Positions 1 through 10,984 are shown, numbered from the stretch's first letter. The stretch: DNA of 35,146 bases from Bacteroidota bacterium (GCA_030698405.1 JAUYMU010000067.1:1-35146), one strand, 5' to 3'. Notes: generated by a model not told the origin, from the letters alone. Numbers and translations: made by a program.

Positions 1-235
1 TATTCGAAAATGATCAGACAATGGCAATATTCACAAAAATGTTACCCGAAAGAGTACTCAATAAGGCAGCGTAATCCACTAAAAAAAGAAAGATCATTAT
101 AAACAATTGTATTACAGATATATATGTCAATCTTAGAGGTACGTAATCGAATTTTGTCACTCTATAAACCCATGTGGATCAAGAAATTTTTCCTCCGAAA
201 TGTTAGTAAAGTAATAACCAAAAACCGTTTTATTT
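1..235. other. Left-edge segment, possible 3' tail of an upstream gene
   Basis: No complete gene is visible. A short open frame at 3-74 on the plus strand ends in TAA and reads like a protein C-terminus (ending PERVLNKAA), so the last codons of an upstream gene may lie here. Frame 1 is also open to about 111, so the choice is uncertain. The rest is AT-rich and presumably holds the promoter of the Bro-N gene. No exact TAnnTTTG box was found at a suitable place. Confidence 0.25.
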
Positions 236-1069
236 ATGGAAAACAGTGATTCAATCAAGCTTTTCGAAAGCAAAAAAGTTCGTACCCATTGGGATGAAGA
301 GCAGGAGAAATGGTTTTTTTCTGTAATTGATGTGATAGAGATACTCACAGAAAGTCCAAGACCAAGGAAATATTGGAGTGCATTAAAAACCAAGCTTCAA
401 ACTGAAGGTAGTGAACTGTCCCAAAAGTTGGGACAGTTGAAAATGGCTGCAGAAGATGGCAAAATGAGAGAAACCGATGTGGCCGATACTGAAACGCTCT
501 TGCGAATTATTCAATCCATTCCTTCGCCAAAAGCAGAACCATTTAAGCAATGGCTTGCAAAAGTGGGGTATGAGCGCATGAAAGAAATTGCTGACCCAGA
601 ACAAAGTATCGAACGAGCAAGAGAGAACTGGCAGAAGTTGGGTCGTAGCGAAAAATGGATTCAACAACGAATGACTGGTCAGGAAACCCGAAACAAGCTC
701 ACTGATTACTGGAAAGGACACGGCGTCGAAAAATCGGATGAGTTCGCATTACTTACCAATATTATCCATCAGGAATGGACAGGATTAAAGGTAAAGGATC
801 ATAAGAATCTAAAAGGATTAAAATCACAGAATCTTCGGGATCACATGACCGAGGCAGAATTGATCTTTACTGCCCTTGCGGAACTGTCAACGCGGCAAAT
901 CGCTGAAACCGATGAAGCAAAAGGTCTGAAAGAAAATGCAAAAGCAGGAAAGAAAGGTGGCAAAATAGCAAAAGATGCGCGGGTTGCATTGGAATTGAAA
1001 ACAGGTAAAAAAGTGGTGACTGGCGAAAACTTTTTGCCGCCTTCAAAAGAAATCAAAAAGCTAAATTAA
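236..1069 (+). CDS. Bro-N domain protein (DinD / phage-antirepressor-like)
   Basis: A 277-residue protein with a Bro-N type N-terminal domain (about residues 8-115, including the aromatic run WFFSVIDVIEIL near residue 26) and a charged C-terminal half. The C-terminus is basic and Gly/Lys rich (around residues 237-250). Bro-N domains bind DNA and occur in phage antirepressors, baculovirus Bro proteins and the damage-inducible DinD protein. Length is close to DinD (about 274 residues), but I infer only family-level relatedness. The ATG at 236 has no Shine-Dalgarno sequence, which is normal for this phylum. The gene ends 16 bp before the AddB-like nuclease gene in the same direction, so the two could be co-transcribed. 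A role in DNA damage or phage response is therefore attractive but unproven. Confidence 0.75.
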   Translation: MENSDSIKLFESKKVRTHWDEEQEKWFFSVIDVIEILTESPRPRKYWSALKTKLQTEGSELSQKLGQLKMAAEDGKMRETDVADTETLLRIIQSIPSPKAEPFKQWLAKVGYERMKEIADPEQSIERARENWQKLGRSEKWIQQRMTGQETRNKLTDYWKGHGVEKSDEFALLTNIIHQEWTGLKVKDHKNLKGLKSQNLRDHMTEAELIFTALAELSTRQIAETDEAKGLKENAKAGKKGGKIAKDARVALELKTGKKVVTGENFLPPSKEIKKLN

Positions 1070-1085
1070 ATTACAAAACTTCTGT

Positions 1086-3929
1086 ATGTCTCCATTTTTA
1101 AAGCAGGTTGCCAGTTATCTCTATACCAATCATCGTTCCGAATTAAGCGATTTTTGCCTTGTTTTTCCGGGTAGGAGAGCGGGTGTGTTTTTTACGGCCT
1201 ACCTCAATGAAATGGTCGAGACTTCGATGCTTTCTCCTGAAATAATTACCATCAGCGAATTGATTTCATCTGTGTCGGGCTTGCAGCAGGCCGATCAGGT
1301 TGCGCTTGTGCTGAAACTTCAGGAAGTTTACTCGAAAGTGACAGGCCATCAGGAACCATTGGACGAGTTTTTCTTTTGGGGCGAAATTCTTTTGTCCGAC
1401 TTTGACGATATCGACAAATATCTGCTGAATGCGGATGATTTGTTCAGGAATATATCTGATTTAAAAGACCTTGAGAATCAATTTGAATACCTGACAGCAG
1501 AGCAAAAGGCTGCCATTGAGGAATTTTGGGGCAATCTGGAAAAGGTTCCACATTCGTTTAACAAGGAAAAATTCATCGGCATTTGGATAAAACTGGCTGA
1601 AATCTATCATCAATTCAGGGAGTCGCTTCGGCAAAACAATATTGCTTATTCAGGAATGATATACCGCGATGTGGCCGATGGATTGGCTGAGCAACTTCCG
1701 GTTGAATTGAAAGCGAAAAAATATGTATTTATCGGGTTCAACGCGCTGAACAATTGCGAAAAAGCTATTTTTAAGAAACTGGATAAATTGAACAAAGCTT
1801 TGTTTTTCTGGGATTACGACGAATTTTACCTGAATGACAATGAAAACGAAGCTGGCAGGTTTCTTCGGACGAATATGATTGCTTTTCCAGCTCCGAAACA
1901 CTTTGTTCCTGAAAAATCGCCGACTCCGAAAAACCGCAAAATTACAATGGTTTCGGTTCCCGGAAATATTACCCAGGCGCAGGCGATCAATATTCCGCAG
2001 GTGGTTAAAAGCTTCCAAATCAACAGCCGTTTCGACAATACTGCCTTTGTGCTGGCTGATGAAAACCTTCTGATTCCGGTTATTTCAGCGGTTGGTAAAA
2101 ACTTTGCCGACATCAATATCACGATGGGCTACCCATTTGTGAACACGCCTGTTTATGGTTTTATTTCGCAGGTGATCAGCCTTCAAAAGAACATACGCAA
2201 ATCGGAGGCATCGCCTGTTTTCTATCACAAGCCGGTGGTGGCGATTCTAAACCATCAGTTTGTTGTCAATGCCGAAATAAAGACGTTTGTCTCCGGAATT
2301 TACAAACGGAACAAGGTTTATCTGGAGGCTGGTGAATTGAATTTAAATCCGTTTGTCCGAAAGATATTTGCCCGTCCTGAAAGCTGGCTGGACATTCTCA
2401 ATTATTTCCTGGATGTTTTGAAAGAGCTGGCCCTGAAATTTGACAGCACAGAAAACGAACAGGTTAAATTGGAATCTGAATACCTTTTTCAGGCATACCT
2501 CACTGTTCAACGCTTGAAAGACACGCTGGATGCATTGAATGTTCCAGACTTTCCAGTTAAAATCCTGTACCGCTTGCTCGATCAGAGTTTGCGGCGTATT
2601 TCAATTCCGTTTGAAGGTGAGCCACTCACGGGCTTACAGGTAATGGGTTTGCTGGAAACCCGCTGCCTCGATTTCGAAAACCTTGTTTTGTTCTCGGCAA
2701 ACGAAGGTTTTTTGCCACGAATTGCAGCCGGTCATTCATTTGTTCCCTATCATCTGCGGAAAGGATTTGGAATGCCTACCTATGAGGACCGCGATGCCAT
2801 GTATGCCTATTATTTTTATCGCCTGATTCAGCGGTCAGAAAAAACTGTACTTGTTTACAATTCGATCACTGAAGGAATTGCGTCATCAGAAAAAAGCCGA
2901 TTTTTATACCAGCTTTTGTACGATTCGGAGTTTGAAATTGAAGAGTTCAACCTGAGTTTCAACTTCAAAGGAACAACCAACGAGCCCATCAGAATTGAAA
3001 CCAGCGAAGCGCACATTCAGAAATTGATTTCGAAATATTCAGAAAGTAAACTGAGTCCGAGCGCCATCAATACTTATCTGGATTGTAAGCTGAAGTTTTA
3101 CTTTAAATACATTGCCGGAATAAAGGAGAAAGACGAGCTGAAAGAGGAGATTGATGCCGTTCTGTTCGGAAACCTGTTTCATTATGCCATCGAGCTTTTA
3201 TACAAACCTTTTGATAATAAAGTGGTTGAGGCGATAGCTCTGAAATTGTTGTGGGGCGATCATCGCCGGATTGATGAAGTAGTTCGTCAATCGATCGCGG
3301 TGAAATATTATCAGATGAACCCGGAAGATGTGTCGCGGCTAAAGTTGGGAGGCCAGAGTATTCTGATTGCTTCGCACATTCGCGATTACATTTTTCAGTT
3401 GTTGGAAAACGACATTAAGTTTGCCCCGTTTCAGATTGCAGGTCTCGAAAGAGATTTTTCAGCCGATTATCAGGTGGTTTCGGACGAGAAAACCTACCAG
3501 ATCAAAATTGGTGGTATCATCGACAGGTTGGATCAAACGGCTGAAGGATTGCGGATTATCGACTATAAAACTGGCCGCAACATGAAACTCGATTTCAAGG
3601 ATTGGTCACAATTGGTTGACCGGAATTATGCTGATCGCCGGAAGGAAATATTCCAGACCCTGATCTATTCCGATATCGTCAACCGGTCAGAAAACCATTC
3701 AGCAATATTTCCGGTCATTTATAAACTCGACAATCTGTTTGATGAAGAGTTTGTTCCCAATGTTATTTATCAGGGAGATAAACTTTCATTTCATCAGGTG
3801 GCCGACGAATTCCGCGGAATCTTTTCTGATGTATTATCCGAAATTTTCAGTGGTACAAATACATACGATCAGACAAAAGACCTTCAAAAATGCAGCTATT
3901 GCACGTTCAATAAGATTTGCAGAAGGTGA
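1086..3929 (+). CDS. AddB-like PD-(D/E)XK nuclease with Fe-S cysteine cluster
   Basis: A 947-residue protein resembling the AddB/RexB half of AddAB helicase-nucleases that process double-strand breaks for recombination. The N-terminal part has FPGRRAG (about residue 28) where an active helicase would have a Walker A loop, so this half looks like an inactivated helicase fold. The C-terminal nuclease carries H699, D813 in GGIIDRLD, and D826/K828 in DYKTG, the PD-(D/E)XK signature. C667 together with C936, C939 and C945 (CxxCx5C) reproduces the spacing of the AddB [4Fe-4S] staple. No AddA/RecB-type helicase partner lies next to it in this window; it may be encoded upstream or elsewhere. The gene converges on trmD. 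Confidence 0.85.
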   Translation: MSPFLKQVASYLYTNHRSELSDFCLVFPGRRAGVFFTAYLNEMVETSMLSPEIITISELISSVSGLQQADQVALVLKLQEVYSKVTGHQEPLDEFFFWGEILLSDFDDIDKYLLNADDLFRNISDLKDLENQFEYLTAEQKAAIEEFWGNLEKVPHSFNKEKFIGIWIKLAEIYHQFRESLRQNNIAYSGMIYRDVADGLAEQLPVELKAKKYVFIGFNALNNCEKAIFKKLDKLNKALFFWDYDEFYLNDNENEAGRFLRTNMIAFPAPKHFVPEKSPTPKNRKITMVSVPGNITQAQAINIPQVVKSFQINSRFDNTAFVLADENLLIPVISAVGKNFADINITMGYPFVNTPVYGFISQVISLQKNIRKSEASPVFYHKPVVAILNHQFVVNAEIKTFVSGIYKRNKVYLEAGELNLNPFVRKIFARPESWLDILNYFLDVLKELALKFDSTENEQVKLESEYLFQAYLTVQRLKDTLDALNVPDFPVKILYRLLDQSLRRISIPFEGEPLTGLQVMGLLETRCLDFENLVLFSANEGFLPRIAAGHSFVPYHLRKGFGMPTYEDRDAMYAYYFYRLIQRSEKTVLVYNSITEGIASSEKSRFLYQLLYDSEFEIEEFNLSFNFKGTTNEPIRIETSEAHIQKLISKYSESKLSPSAINTYLDCKLKFYFKYIAGIKEKDELKEEIDAVLFGNLFHYAIELLYKPFDNKVVEAIALKLLWGDHRRIDEVVRQSIAVKYYQMNPEDVSRLKLGGQSILIASHIRDYIFQLLENDIKFAPFQIAGLERDFSADYQVVSDEKTYQIKIGGIIDRLDQTAEGLRIIDYKTGRNMKLDFKDWSQLVDRNYADRRKEIFQTLIYSDIVNRSENHSAIFPVIYKLDNLFDEEFVPNVIYQGDKLSFHQVADEFRGIFSDVLSEIFSGTNTYDQTKDLQKCSYCTFNKICRR

Positions 3930-3941
3930 GGGGGAAAAGTG

Positions 3942-4006
3942 TTCAGTGTTCAGTCTCAGTCGCAGTGTACACAGTCTCAGTTTTCAGTCTCAGAATTCAG
4001 TCATTT
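3942..4006. repeat. Low-complexity CAGTCT/CAGTTT iterations
   Basis: Directly after the nuclease gene the plus strand repeats a TTCAG(T/A) core about every 6-10 bp (GTTCAGT, GTCTCAGT, TTTTCAGT, GAATTCAGT). It has no coding potential. It is a degenerate short tandem repeat in the gap between two convergent genes. Confidence 0.55.
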
Positions 4007-4007
4007 T

Positions 4008-4135
4008 GTTATTGATAGTCATTCGTTGTCATTGATGGTCATTCAATTGAAATTTTCCTGGATGAATTCAATAAATTACATTTCAATTGAATGACGTGAC
4101 ACAAATGACTAAAAATGACTACCAATGATCATCTT
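4008..4135. terminator. Large inverted repeat between convergent genes
   Basis: The arms 4039-4053 and 4080-4094 are perfect 15-nt inverted copies (TCATTCAATTGAAAT against ATTTCAATTGAATGA) around a 26-nt loop. Outside the arms, iterated GTCATT units on the left face iterated AATGAC units on the right, so the palindrome extends imperfectly to about 4008-4135. Its place between the convergent nuclease gene and trmD suggests a bidirectional terminator. No strong U-tract is present, so the function is inferred from structure and position. Confidence 0.5.
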
Positions 4136-4138
4136 GAT

Positions 4139-4819
4139 TTAACCGTCTTTCAGTAAATCAGGCCTCAGCTGCTTAGTCCTTTCGTATGCTTGCTTTTCCT
4201 GCCATTCATTAATTTTCTTTTCATTTCCGGAGAGAAGTATTTCAGGAACTTTCCATCCGTTGTAGTCAGCAGGCCGGGTGTAAACCGGCGGGCTCAGCAG
4301 GTTGTCCTGAAACGAATCGGTTAGCGCTGAAGTTTCGTCGGATAAAACACCGGGAATCAGGCGAACCACGCTGTCAACAATTACTGCGGCAGCCAATTCT
4401 CCGCCGGTCAGAACGTAATCGCCTATCGAAATTTCCATGGTAACCAGGTGTTCACGAATACGTTGGTCGATTCCTTTGTAATGTCCGCAAAGAATGATAA
4501 TGTTATTCAGGAGTGAAAGTTTGTTGGCTATTTTTTGCGTCAGTATATTCCCATCAGGACTGGTGTAAATCACTTCATCGTATTCCCTCTGTAATTTCAG
4601 AAAATTGATCGCACTTTCGATGGGTTGGATGGTCATCACCATTCCGGCGCCGCCGCTAAAGGCATAATCATCTGTTCGGCGGTGTTTGTCCTGCGAAAAG
4701 TCACGGATGTTGTGTACAAAAATTTCAACCAGTCCTTTGTCCTGACCTCTTTTTATAATGGAATGCCTAAAAGGGCTTTCAAGCAATTCAGGAACAACGG
4801 TAAGAATATCGATACGCAT
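4139..4819 (-). CDS. trmD: tRNA (guanine-N1-)-methyltransferase TrmD
   Basis: TrmD uses S-adenosylmethionine to methylate N1 of G37 in tRNAs with G at position 36, which prevents +1 frameshifting. It is a cytoplasmic SPOUT dimer. From the chosen start ([13 protein letters not shown]) the protein is 226 residues, the usual size. Visible family motifs are [11 protein letters not shown] (residues 51-60), [24 protein letters not shown] (133-144, the trefoil knot) and the conserved D168 in TDSF. The frame is open for 10 codons further upstream, but MRIDI is the canonical TrmD start and lies 19 nt below a good -7 box. The gene stands alone here, not in the rpsP-rimM-trmD-rplS operon found in many bacteria, and is divergent from the DUF349 gene. 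Confidence 0.96.
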   Translation of the reverse strand: MRIDILTVVPELLESPFRHSIIKRGQDKGLVEIFVHNIRDFSQDKHRRTDDYAFSGGAGMVMTIQPIESAINFLKLQREYDEVIYTSPDGNILTQKIANKLSLLNNIIILCGHYKGIDQRIREHLVTMEISIGDYVLTGGELAAAVIVDSVVRLIPGVLSDETSALTDSFQDNLLSPPVYTRPADYNGWKVPEILLSGNEKKINEWQEKQAYERTKQLRPDLLKDG

Positions 4820-4837
4820 ATCACATTTTATTTTTGG

Positions 4838-4845
4838 CAAAAGTA
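4838..4845 (-). promoter_or_regulatory. -7 box of trmD promoter
   Basis: On the minus strand TACTTTTG matches the Bacteroidota -7 consensus TAnnTTTG and ends 19 nt before the trmD start codon, giving a very short 5' UTR. No convincing -33 TTTG was found at 19-21 nt. Confidence 0.5.
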
Positions 4846-4957
4846 ACAACCTGAGCTAAAAATTTTCCGGTTCGCTGAATTATTAGCTGAAAAAATCGTT
4901 TAAAAGTTATTTTTTCTCCATTAAACCAAATGATTTGCACTTTTATTAACGAAAATC

Positions 4958-4988
4958 TTTGAGTATTAGCTTGTAATATATATTTTCG
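4958..4988 (+). promoter_or_regulatory. Promoter of the DUF349 gene
   Basis: TTTG at 4958-4961 and TATTTTCG at 4981-4988 are separated by exactly 19 bp. This fits the Bacteroidota TTTG / TAnnTTTG promoter with one mismatch in the -7 box. Transcription would start near 4995, about 50 nt before the ATG at 5044. Confidence 0.6.
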
Positions 4989-5043
4989 TAGGCTGAAAGA
5001 AACCTTATTCTCTGTTAATTACAATGTAATTTAAAATTTTGTT

Positions 5044-7305
5044 ATGGAACCCAAAGATCTAAAAAACTCAAAAAATGAGTTAAGTGGTACACAAGTTGAA
5101 CCAGAAACTATTAATGATCAGGATGTTGCTGAAGTAGCTGAAGAACAAATTGAAGTAGCTGAAGTGACTGAATCTGAAGAAGCTGTTGTAGAAACAGTGA
5201 CTGAACCCGTTGAATTGGTTGTTGAAGAAAAAGTTGCCGGGGTAGAAGAATCAATAGTAGCCGAAGAGCCGGCAATAGTTGAAGAAGCGGTTGAAGTTGA
5301 GGAAACTGTTGAAGCTGAGGAAGTAATTGAATCCGCTGAAACTGTTCCTGAAGAAGTCGCTGCGGTTGTTGAAGAATCTGAAGTTGCTGAAGAGCCAACC
5401 GAAGAAGAAGATGAAGTGGTTGAAGTTGAGGAAACTGTTGAAGTTGAGGAAATTGTTGAAGAGTCAGTAACTGAACCTGAAGTAGAATCCGTTGTTGCGG
5501 TTACTGAAGAAGAAGTCGCCGAAGTAGAAGAAGTCGCCGAAGTAGAAGAATCTGCGGAAGACAACATTCAGAAAGATGAGCGTACAGATTATGCCGCTTT
5601 AAATGAAGTTGAGCTAATCAATGCACTTCGCGTTTTACTTGAAGGTGATGATGATCGCATCAAAGATGATGTGGAGGCTATTAAAGTTCATTTTTTCCGT
5701 CTTTACCGTGCAAATATTGAAGCACAGAAAGCTGCTTTTATTGAAGCCGGAGGCGATGTCGCTGAATTTAAAGCAGAACCTGATCCCAACGAATTGGATC
5801 TTCGTGAATTGCTAAAACAATACCAGGACGAAAGGAATGACCGGAACAAGAAAATAGATGAACTGAAAGATGAAAATCTTCAGAAGAAATATGATATTAT
5901 TGAAGAGATTAAAGCTCTTATAAACAATAAGGAATCGATCAACAGAACTTTCCACGAATTCCGCGAATTGCAGAACCGTTGGAGAGAAATTGGGCTGGTT
6001 CCTCAGGCAAAATTGAAAGATCTTTGGGAAACTTACCACCATCACGTTGAAAATTTCTATGATTTTATCAAAATCAATAAAGAACTTCGTGATTTGGACC
6101 TGAAGAAAAATCTGGAAATAAAGATGGAGATTTGCGAAAAATCAGAAGAACTTCTGGTTGAACCATCTATTATCAAGGCATTTAATATTCTGCAAAAATA
6201 CCACGAACAATGGCGCGAAGTTGGTCCTGTTCCCCGCGATAAAAAAGATGAACTTTGGGAACGTTTCAAAGCTGCCACTTCCATCATTAATAAAAAACAT
6301 CAGGATTATTTTGAAGGACGGAAATCGGACCAGAAGAAGAACCTCGATGCAAAAAATGCATTGTGCGAGAAAGTGGAAGAAATTTCGAACAGCGAAATAG
6401 AATCGCACCGCGACTGGGACGAAAGGTCGAGAGACCTCATTGAATTGCAAAAAATCTGGAGAACGATTGGTTTTGCGCCCAAAAAGGACAACAACAAAGT
6501 TTACGAACGTTTCAGAATTGCATCTGACAAATTTTTCGACCGTAAGCGGGAGTTTTACAATCAGAATAAAGAAGACCAAACCAATAACCTTCAGCTAAAA
6601 ACTGACTTGTGTGTTCAGGCAGAAGCATTGAAAGACAGCACCGACTGGAAGAAAACAGCCGACGAATTTATTAATATTCAGAAAGCATGGAAAGAAATCG
6701 GCCCGGTTCCGCGTAAATATTCCGATGTTATCTGGAAACGTTTCAGGGCTGCCTGCGATCATTTCTTCGAAAATAAATCGAAACATTTTTCTTCGATTGA
6801 TGGTGAACAGGCAGACAACCTCAAAAGGAAAAAAGCGCTTCTGGAAGAAGTAAAAAGTTTTGTGCTGAGCGGCGATGACAGCGCTGATTTGGATAAACTG
6901 AAAGAATTTCAACGCTCGTTTACCGAAATTGGCCATGTTCCGTTCAGAGACAAAGATGCCATTCAAAATGAGTTCCGTGATGTGATTAACCATCATTTCG
7001 ATTCATTGCGCATTGACGAAAAACGTCGTAACCTGATGAAATTCAAGAACAAAGTGGCAGGCAATACTTCTTCAGGAAAAGGCCAAAACAAAAACCGGTT
7101 TGAACGCGAAAAATATATGACCAGGTTGAAACAAATGGAAACAGACCTTGCATTGCTTGACAACAACATCGGTTTCTTTGCCAATACCAAAAATGCCGAA
7201 GCTTTGATTGGCGACGTAAACCTGAAAATTGAAAATACAAAAGAAAAAATCGAATTCCTTAAAGAGAAAATCCGAATCATGGATTCAATGGAAGACGATG
7301 AATAG
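5044..7305 (+). CDS. DUF349 repeat protein with long acidic N-terminus
   Basis: A 753-residue cytoplasmic protein of unknown role. Residues about 15-180 are a low-complexity region made almost only of Glu, Val, Ala and Thr, with tandem EVEE(T/I)VE-type units. The rest is helical and contains five DUF349-type repeats of about 78 residues. They are marked by WREIGLVP (about residue 312), WREVGPVP (390), WRTIGFAP (472), WKEIGPVP (549) and the weaker FTEIGHVP (626), each followed by a WERF-type helix. A coiled coil closes the protein (about residues 690-750). DUF349 proteins of this size are common in Bacteroidota and no reaction is known. The gene is monocistronic, with a promoter upstream and a terminator directly after. 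Confidence 0.85.
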   Translation: MEPKDLKNSKNELSGTQVEPETINDQDVAEVAEEQIEVAEVTESEEAVVETVTEPVELVVEEKVAGVEESIVAEEPAIVEEAVEVEETVEAEEVIESAETVPEEVAAVVEESEVAEEPTEEEDEVVEVEETVEVEEIVEESVTEPEVESVVAVTEEEVAEVEEVAEVEESAEDNIQKDERTDYAALNEVELINALRVLLEGDDDRIKDDVEAIKVHFFRLYRANIEAQKAAFIEAGGDVAEFKAEPDPNELDLRELLKQYQDERNDRNKKIDELKDENLQKKYDIIEEIKALINNKESINRTFHEFRELQNRWREIGLVPQAKLKDLWETYHHHVENFYDFIKINKELRDLDLKKNLEIKMEICEKSEELLVEPSIIKAFNILQKYHEQWREVGPVPRDKKDELWERFKAATSIINKKHQDYFEGRKSDQKKNLDAKNALCEKVEEISNSEIESHRDWDERSRDLIELQKIWRTIGFAPKKDNNKVYERFRIASDKFFDRKREFYNQNKEDQTNNLQLKTDLCVQAEALKDSTDWKKTADEFINIQKAWKEIGPVPRKYSDVIWKRFRAACDHFFENKSKHFSSIDGEQADNLKRKKALLEEVKSFVLSGDDSADLDKLKEFQRSFTEIGHVPFRDKDAIQNEFRDVINHHFDSLRIDEKRRNLMKFKNKVAGNTSSGKGQNKNRFEREKYMTRLKQMETDLALLDNNIGFFANTKNAEALIGDVNLKIENTKEKIEFLKEKIRIMDSMEDDE

Positions 7306-7311
7306 CATCAT

Positions 7312-7344
7312 AAAAAACCCGCTTTCTTCGAGCGGGTTTTTTAT
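7312..7344 (+). terminator. Intrinsic terminator after the DUF349 gene
   Basis: A perfect 12-bp stem AAAAAACCCGCT / AGCGGGTTTTTT with a 7-nt loop ends in a T run, 6 nt after the stop codon. It also separates this unit from pyrG. Confidence 0.9.
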
Positions 7345-7374
7345 TGTTATAAAAGGATTAAATTCTCATACATT

Positions 7375-7405
7375 TTTTAGCGGTAAGTTTTATTAATTAA
7401 CTTTG
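7375..7405 (+). promoter_or_regulatory. Promoter of pyrG-yidC
   Basis: TAACTTTG at 7398-7405 is an exact TAnnTTTG -7 box. A T-rich stretch (TTTT at 7375-7378) sits 19 bp upstream as a weak -33 element. The box lies 33 nt before the TTG start codon of pyrG. Confidence 0.6.
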
Positions 7406-7416
7406 CACGCTTTTAA

Positions 7417-9042
<1,626 letters not shown>

Positions 9043-9053
9043 TTAAATTTTAT

Positions 9054-10982
9054 ATGGATAGGAATACGGTTATAGGTGTAGCCCTTATTTTTACGATACT
9101 GATAGGGTTCAGCTATTTTAACAAACCCTCGGAAGAGCAGCTGACCGCTGCAAAACGTACCCGCGATTCGATTGAATTGCTGCGCATTGAACAGCAAAGG
9201 GAAATAGCAACTGCAGCAAAACTCGATGAAATACAGGCTTCAGCAGCAGTACCATTACAAAACGATAGTCTGACTTCGGATCAGGACAACGCGCTAAAGG
9301 AAAAATTTGGTGTGTTCGCAGCTGCTTCTGTTGGTCAGGAAAAGTTTTATGTGATCGAAAATAACCTGATGAAGGTTACTTTGTCGAACAAAGGTGGCCG
9401 CATTTATTCGGTAGAACTGAAAGATTTCAAAACCCATGATCAAAAGCCTTTGATTCTGTTTGAAGGAAACAGCAGTAAATTCGGAATGAATTTCTTTGCT
9501 CAGAACCGCAGTATCGAAACTGAATCGTTTTATTTTATTCCTTCTGATTCGGCTGCCAGTTCAACTGTAAAAGGTCCGGATGTGAAAAAGGGAAAAGAAG
9601 GCAATGAGAAGTTTAATTCGGAAAATAAAGGCGACTCAATTATTTTTTCGATGAAACTTTTTGCCGGCGATGGTAAATATCTTGAATATAAATACAAACT
9701 CAGCTACAATTCGTACCTTGTTGGTTTCGAAGTGAATACAAGTGGAATGAGCAATGTGATTACCACCAATTCGAATTACCTGAACTTCAACTGGAATATT
9801 AATGTTCCGCGTCAGGAAAGGAAATCGCAATACGGCGAAGACAGCTATACCACCATTCACTATAAATATCTGGATGATGCAGCTGATAATCTTTCAACCG
9901 GAAAATCTGAAGAAGAAAGCCTTCGCACCAAAACAAAATGGATCAGTTTTAAACAGTTGTTCTTTTCATCGGCCATAATTGCTGACGAATCATTTCCAAC
10001 TGCCGATATCAAGACTGAACTGACAAAAGAAGACCCGCTTTACCTTGGAAATTTTAATGCCGACATTGCTTTACCTTATGACGGAAAGGATTCGGAAAGC
10101 ATTAAAATGAAGTTTTACTTCGGCCCGAACCATTACAATACCCTGAAACAATACGATCAGTCGTTGGAAAGCCTGATCAATCTGGGTTATGTAGTTATCC
10201 GTCAGGTCAATCAGTGGCTGATCATTCCAACTTTTAATTTTTTACGAAATTACATCGACAACTTTGGAATTATCATTCTGTTACTGACCATCTTTATTAA
10301 ATTACTGATTTTTCCGTTCACCTATAAATCGTACCATTCTCAGGCTAAAATGAAAGCCCTGAAACCGGAGATCGATGAGATTAACGAGAAATTCAGCAAG
10401 GACAAAGCAATGGAGAAACAGCAGGCAACAATGGCGCTGTACAAAAAAGCAGGTGTGAACCCCATGGGTGGATGTTTGCCAATGTTGTTCCAATTTCCGG
10501 TACTGATTGCCATGTTCTTCTTTTTCCCAACATCAATTGAACTGCGTCAGGAAAGCTTCCTTTGGGCAACCGACTTGTCAACTTACGATTCAATTTTAAA
10601 CCTGCCTTTTACGATCCCTTTTTATGGCGATCATGTAAGTTTGTTTTGTTTGCTGATGACTGTCACGACTGTTCTTTCAACTTACCTTAATTCAGAGTCG
10701 CAGAATACAGCGGCTATGCCAGGAATGAAAACCATGATGTATATTATGCCGGTTATGTTCTTGTTTATCCTGAACAGTTATGCATCAGGCCTTAGTTATT
10801 ACTATTTCCTTGCCAACGTAATCACCATCGGTCAAATGTATGTGTTCCGAATGATGGTCGATGAAGATAAGATAAGGGCTCAGATTCTTATTAACAAGAA
10901 AAAGCCGCAGGCTCCGAAATCAGGCTTCCAAAAGAAACTGGAAGATATGGCAAAACAAAAAGGTGTGCAACCACGAAAATAA
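9054..10982 (+). CDS. yidC: Membrane protein insertase YidC
   Basis: YidC inserts and folds inner-membrane proteins, alone or with SecYEG. The 642-residue protein has an N-terminal membrane anchor (about residues 5-22), a large periplasmic domain to about residue 375, and the conserved five-helix insertase domain. The latter includes IIILLLTIFIKLLIFPFTYK, the cytoplasmic helical hairpin with LYKKAGVNPMGGCLPML, and later helices around MPVMFLFILNSYASGL. The tail is basic (KKPQAPKSGFQKKLEDMAKQ), as expected for a ribosome-facing end. It follows pyrG at 11 bp and ends in a strong terminator. Confidence 0.97.
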   Translation: MDRNTVIGVALIFTILIGFSYFNKPSEEQLTAAKRTRDSIELLRIEQQREIATAAKLDEIQASAAVPLQNDSLTSDQDNALKEKFGVFAAASVGQEKFYVIENNLMKVTLSNKGGRIYSVELKDFKTHDQKPLILFEGNSSKFGMNFFAQNRSIETESFYFIPSDSAASSTVKGPDVKKGKEGNEKFNSENKGDSIIFSMKLFAGDGKYLEYKYKLSYNSYLVGFEVNTSGMSNVITTNSNYLNFNWNINVPRQERKSQYGEDSYTTIHYKYLDDAADNLSTGKSEEESLRTKTKWISFKQLFFSSAIIADESFPTADIKTELTKEDPLYLGNFNADIALPYDGKDSESIKMKFYFGPNHYNTLKQYDQSLESLINLGYVVIRQVNQWLIIPTFNFLRNYIDNFGIIILLLTIFIKLLIFPFTYKSYHSQAKMKALKPEIDEINEKFSKDKAMEKQQATMALYKKAGVNPMGGCLPMLFQFPVLIAMFFFFPTSIELRQESFLWATDLSTYDSILNLPFTIPFYGDHVSLFCLLMTVTTVLSTYLNSESQNTAAMPGMKTMMYIMPVMFLFILNSYASGLSYYYFLANVITIGQMYVFRMMVDEDKIRAQILINKKKPQAPKSGFQKKLEDMAKQKGVQPRK

Positions 10983-10984
10983 AC

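Noticed and set aside
157-393. Minus-strand 78-codon frame over the Bro-N gene start
   Set aside because: It is antisense to the Bro-N coding region and has no family signal.
4820-4849. Longer trmD start (10 extra residues [10 protein letters not shown])
   Set aside because: MRIDI is the canonical family start, and the extra codons would overlap the -7 box of the only visible promoter.
5111-5567. Minus-strand Ser/Thr-rich and Gln/Leu-rich frames
   Set aside because: They are antisense translations of the low-complexity Glu/Val region of the DUF349 gene; composition explains the lack of stops.
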